A stretch of DNA of 64,000 nucleotides from Echinostoma caproni (lineage: Eukaryota; Platyhelminthes; Trematoda; Plagiorchiida; Echinostomatidae), in the NCBI GenBank assembly GCA_900618425.1, contig UZAN01040148.1, forward strand, positions 17,204-81,203. The letters run 5' to 3'. The position numbers and the translations under genes are program-made. This document shows, one piece after another, positions 63,190 through 64,000 of the stretch. Numbering within the stretch: position 1 is the first letter of the stretch; the number at the start of each line of letters is the position of its first letter. The notes beneath the pieces are model-generated. The model saw nothing but the letters and a program-made list of their open reading frames with translations. It was not told the origin of the DNA and did no database searches.

Positions 63190-63490
63190 TGAATGACAAT
63201 GATAATCTCGAATACCTTTAGTTCTAACCAACTCATGTTTATTAAAAGGGCAAATTCGTCGTGTATATGTCAAATGAAGCGTGAACTGAAAAGCTAGAAA
63301 GCAATGGATAGCTGTTTCGACCTGACTGGGTCTCATCAGCGGTGCTAATCCGTCGATCCAAGTGAGAATCGAACCAGGAACCTCACAGGCAGACCGCAAG
63401 CATGCTACCCACTCGGCAATCAGGCAGCTGATCAGACCGTTTATTCATTTTCCATTTACACTTCATAGCACAACCCATCTTTGCAAGCTT
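63190..63490 (-). mobile_element. SINE-like repeat, second family
   Basis: The minus-strand tRNA-like block at about 63352-63415 has an A-box-like word (TTGCCGAGTGGGTAGCATG) and B box (GGTTCGATTCTC). A body module (GACTGGGTCTCATCAGCGG on the plus strand) lies on its 3' side. It is related to the relic at 40140-40270. Different A/B boxes and body from the 20/31/49 kb family mark it as a separate tRNA-derived lineage. Confidence 0.6.
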
Positions 63491-63545
63491 TTACAGGCCA
63501 CAGGCCTCGTTCCTGATTGGTTAGTTTCCACTGTACTCCGTCAAT

Positions 63546-63950
63546 CCTAAAGGACTAATGATCATTTCTTGGTTCACCGAATCGAAAGCCACCTAAAAGT
63601 CAACGGAGCAATTGATCGTCGACCGTTATAGCATATATCCGTGCTCCGGCTTTTAAGCAACGTAAAGATTTAGATCAATGAGACCAATTTCAAGGCGGAA
63701 CCTAGGTTGGTTGGGTATTGTTCGTTGGTGGCGTTTGTTAGAAAAGCCCTTCCTGAGGTTGAACTTGAAGACCGTTGCAGTGGTATCGATCGAACGTATT
63801 CCTCTATGGTTCTGAAGGTAAGCAATCCTCTCCCGGGGTTGTCAACAAAGTCTACGGACAAGGACGCTTGATAGATCACATTTTGATATGCCTGCAGATG
63901 ACGCGTTACGGATTGACAGGTAACGCACCAGATTCGCATCGCGTTTGAGA
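63546..63950 (-). mobile_element. decayed reverse transcriptase fragment
   Basis: On the minus strand, near 63553-63600, a motif A relic reads VDF*VAFDSVNQEM, the FxDFxxAFDSV signature of RTE/CR1-type reverse transcriptases with a stop at one position. The 89-codon frame just upstream on the same strand (63670-63939) is probably part of the same element but carries no diagnostic motif. Confidence 0.45.
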
Positions 63951-64000
63951 AGATGCTGGAAACGCTCGGTTCACAACTCTATTGTGGTCGGATTATCTGA

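Noticed and set aside
1..64000. CRISPR arrays, bacterial operons, rRNA genes
   Set aside because: No spaced direct-repeat array, Shine-Dalgarno-linked gene strings or rRNA-like sequence were seen.

Overview
This is a stretch of animal nuclear DNA, AT-rich and sparse in genes. Several features point to a flatworm, most likely a trematode: decayed non-LTR retrotransposons, Penelope-like elements with GIY-YIG endonuclease remnants, tRNA-derived SINE-like repeats, very short candidate introns, and a compact universal stress protein (USP) gene. The species cannot be named from the window alone. There are no bacterial operons, CRISPR arrays or canonical tRNA/rRNA genes. Two runs of N (7047-7050 and 9296-9860) show it is a draft scaffold.

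Layout. 0.5-1.6 kb: a 5'-truncated non-LTR retrotransposon on the minus strand. 2.4-3.7 kb: a Penelope-like fragment flanked by nearly identical inverted arms. 3.7-12.5 kb: mostly unassigned sequence, with an LTR-like block at 7.6 kb and an assembly gap at 9.3-9.9 kb. 12.5-31 kb: unassigned DNA with scattered candidate exons on both strands, a short retrotransposon tail (16.5 kb) and a second, different GIY-YIG remnant (27.7 kb). 30.9-31.6 kb: a cluster of tRNA-SINE copies. 36.3-36.8 kb: the one confidently recognised protein gene, a USP, preceded by three CCAAT boxes. 37-44 kb: unassigned, with one retrotransposon tail (42 kb) and one SINE relic (40.1 kb). 44.6-46.3 kb: a larger non-LTR element that keeps a single frame broken only by stop codons. 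46.7-51.2 kb: a set of minus-strand candidate exons with good splice sites, interrupted by a long perfect foldback (48.4-48.6 kb) and SINE copies. 51-62 kb: almost nothing recognisable. 62-63.1 kb: a phase-consistent four-exon gene model of unknown function with a poly(A) signal. 63.2-64 kb: another SINE and a decayed reverse transcriptase.

Apart from the USP and the mobile elements, every protein-coding call here rests on open frame plus splice-site pattern. Short open frames are common by chance in DNA of this composition, so those calls carry low to moderate confidence and no function is assigned. No pathway or operon-like cooperation between genes can be read from the window; its dominant content is layered, decaying transposable elements between a few candidate genes.
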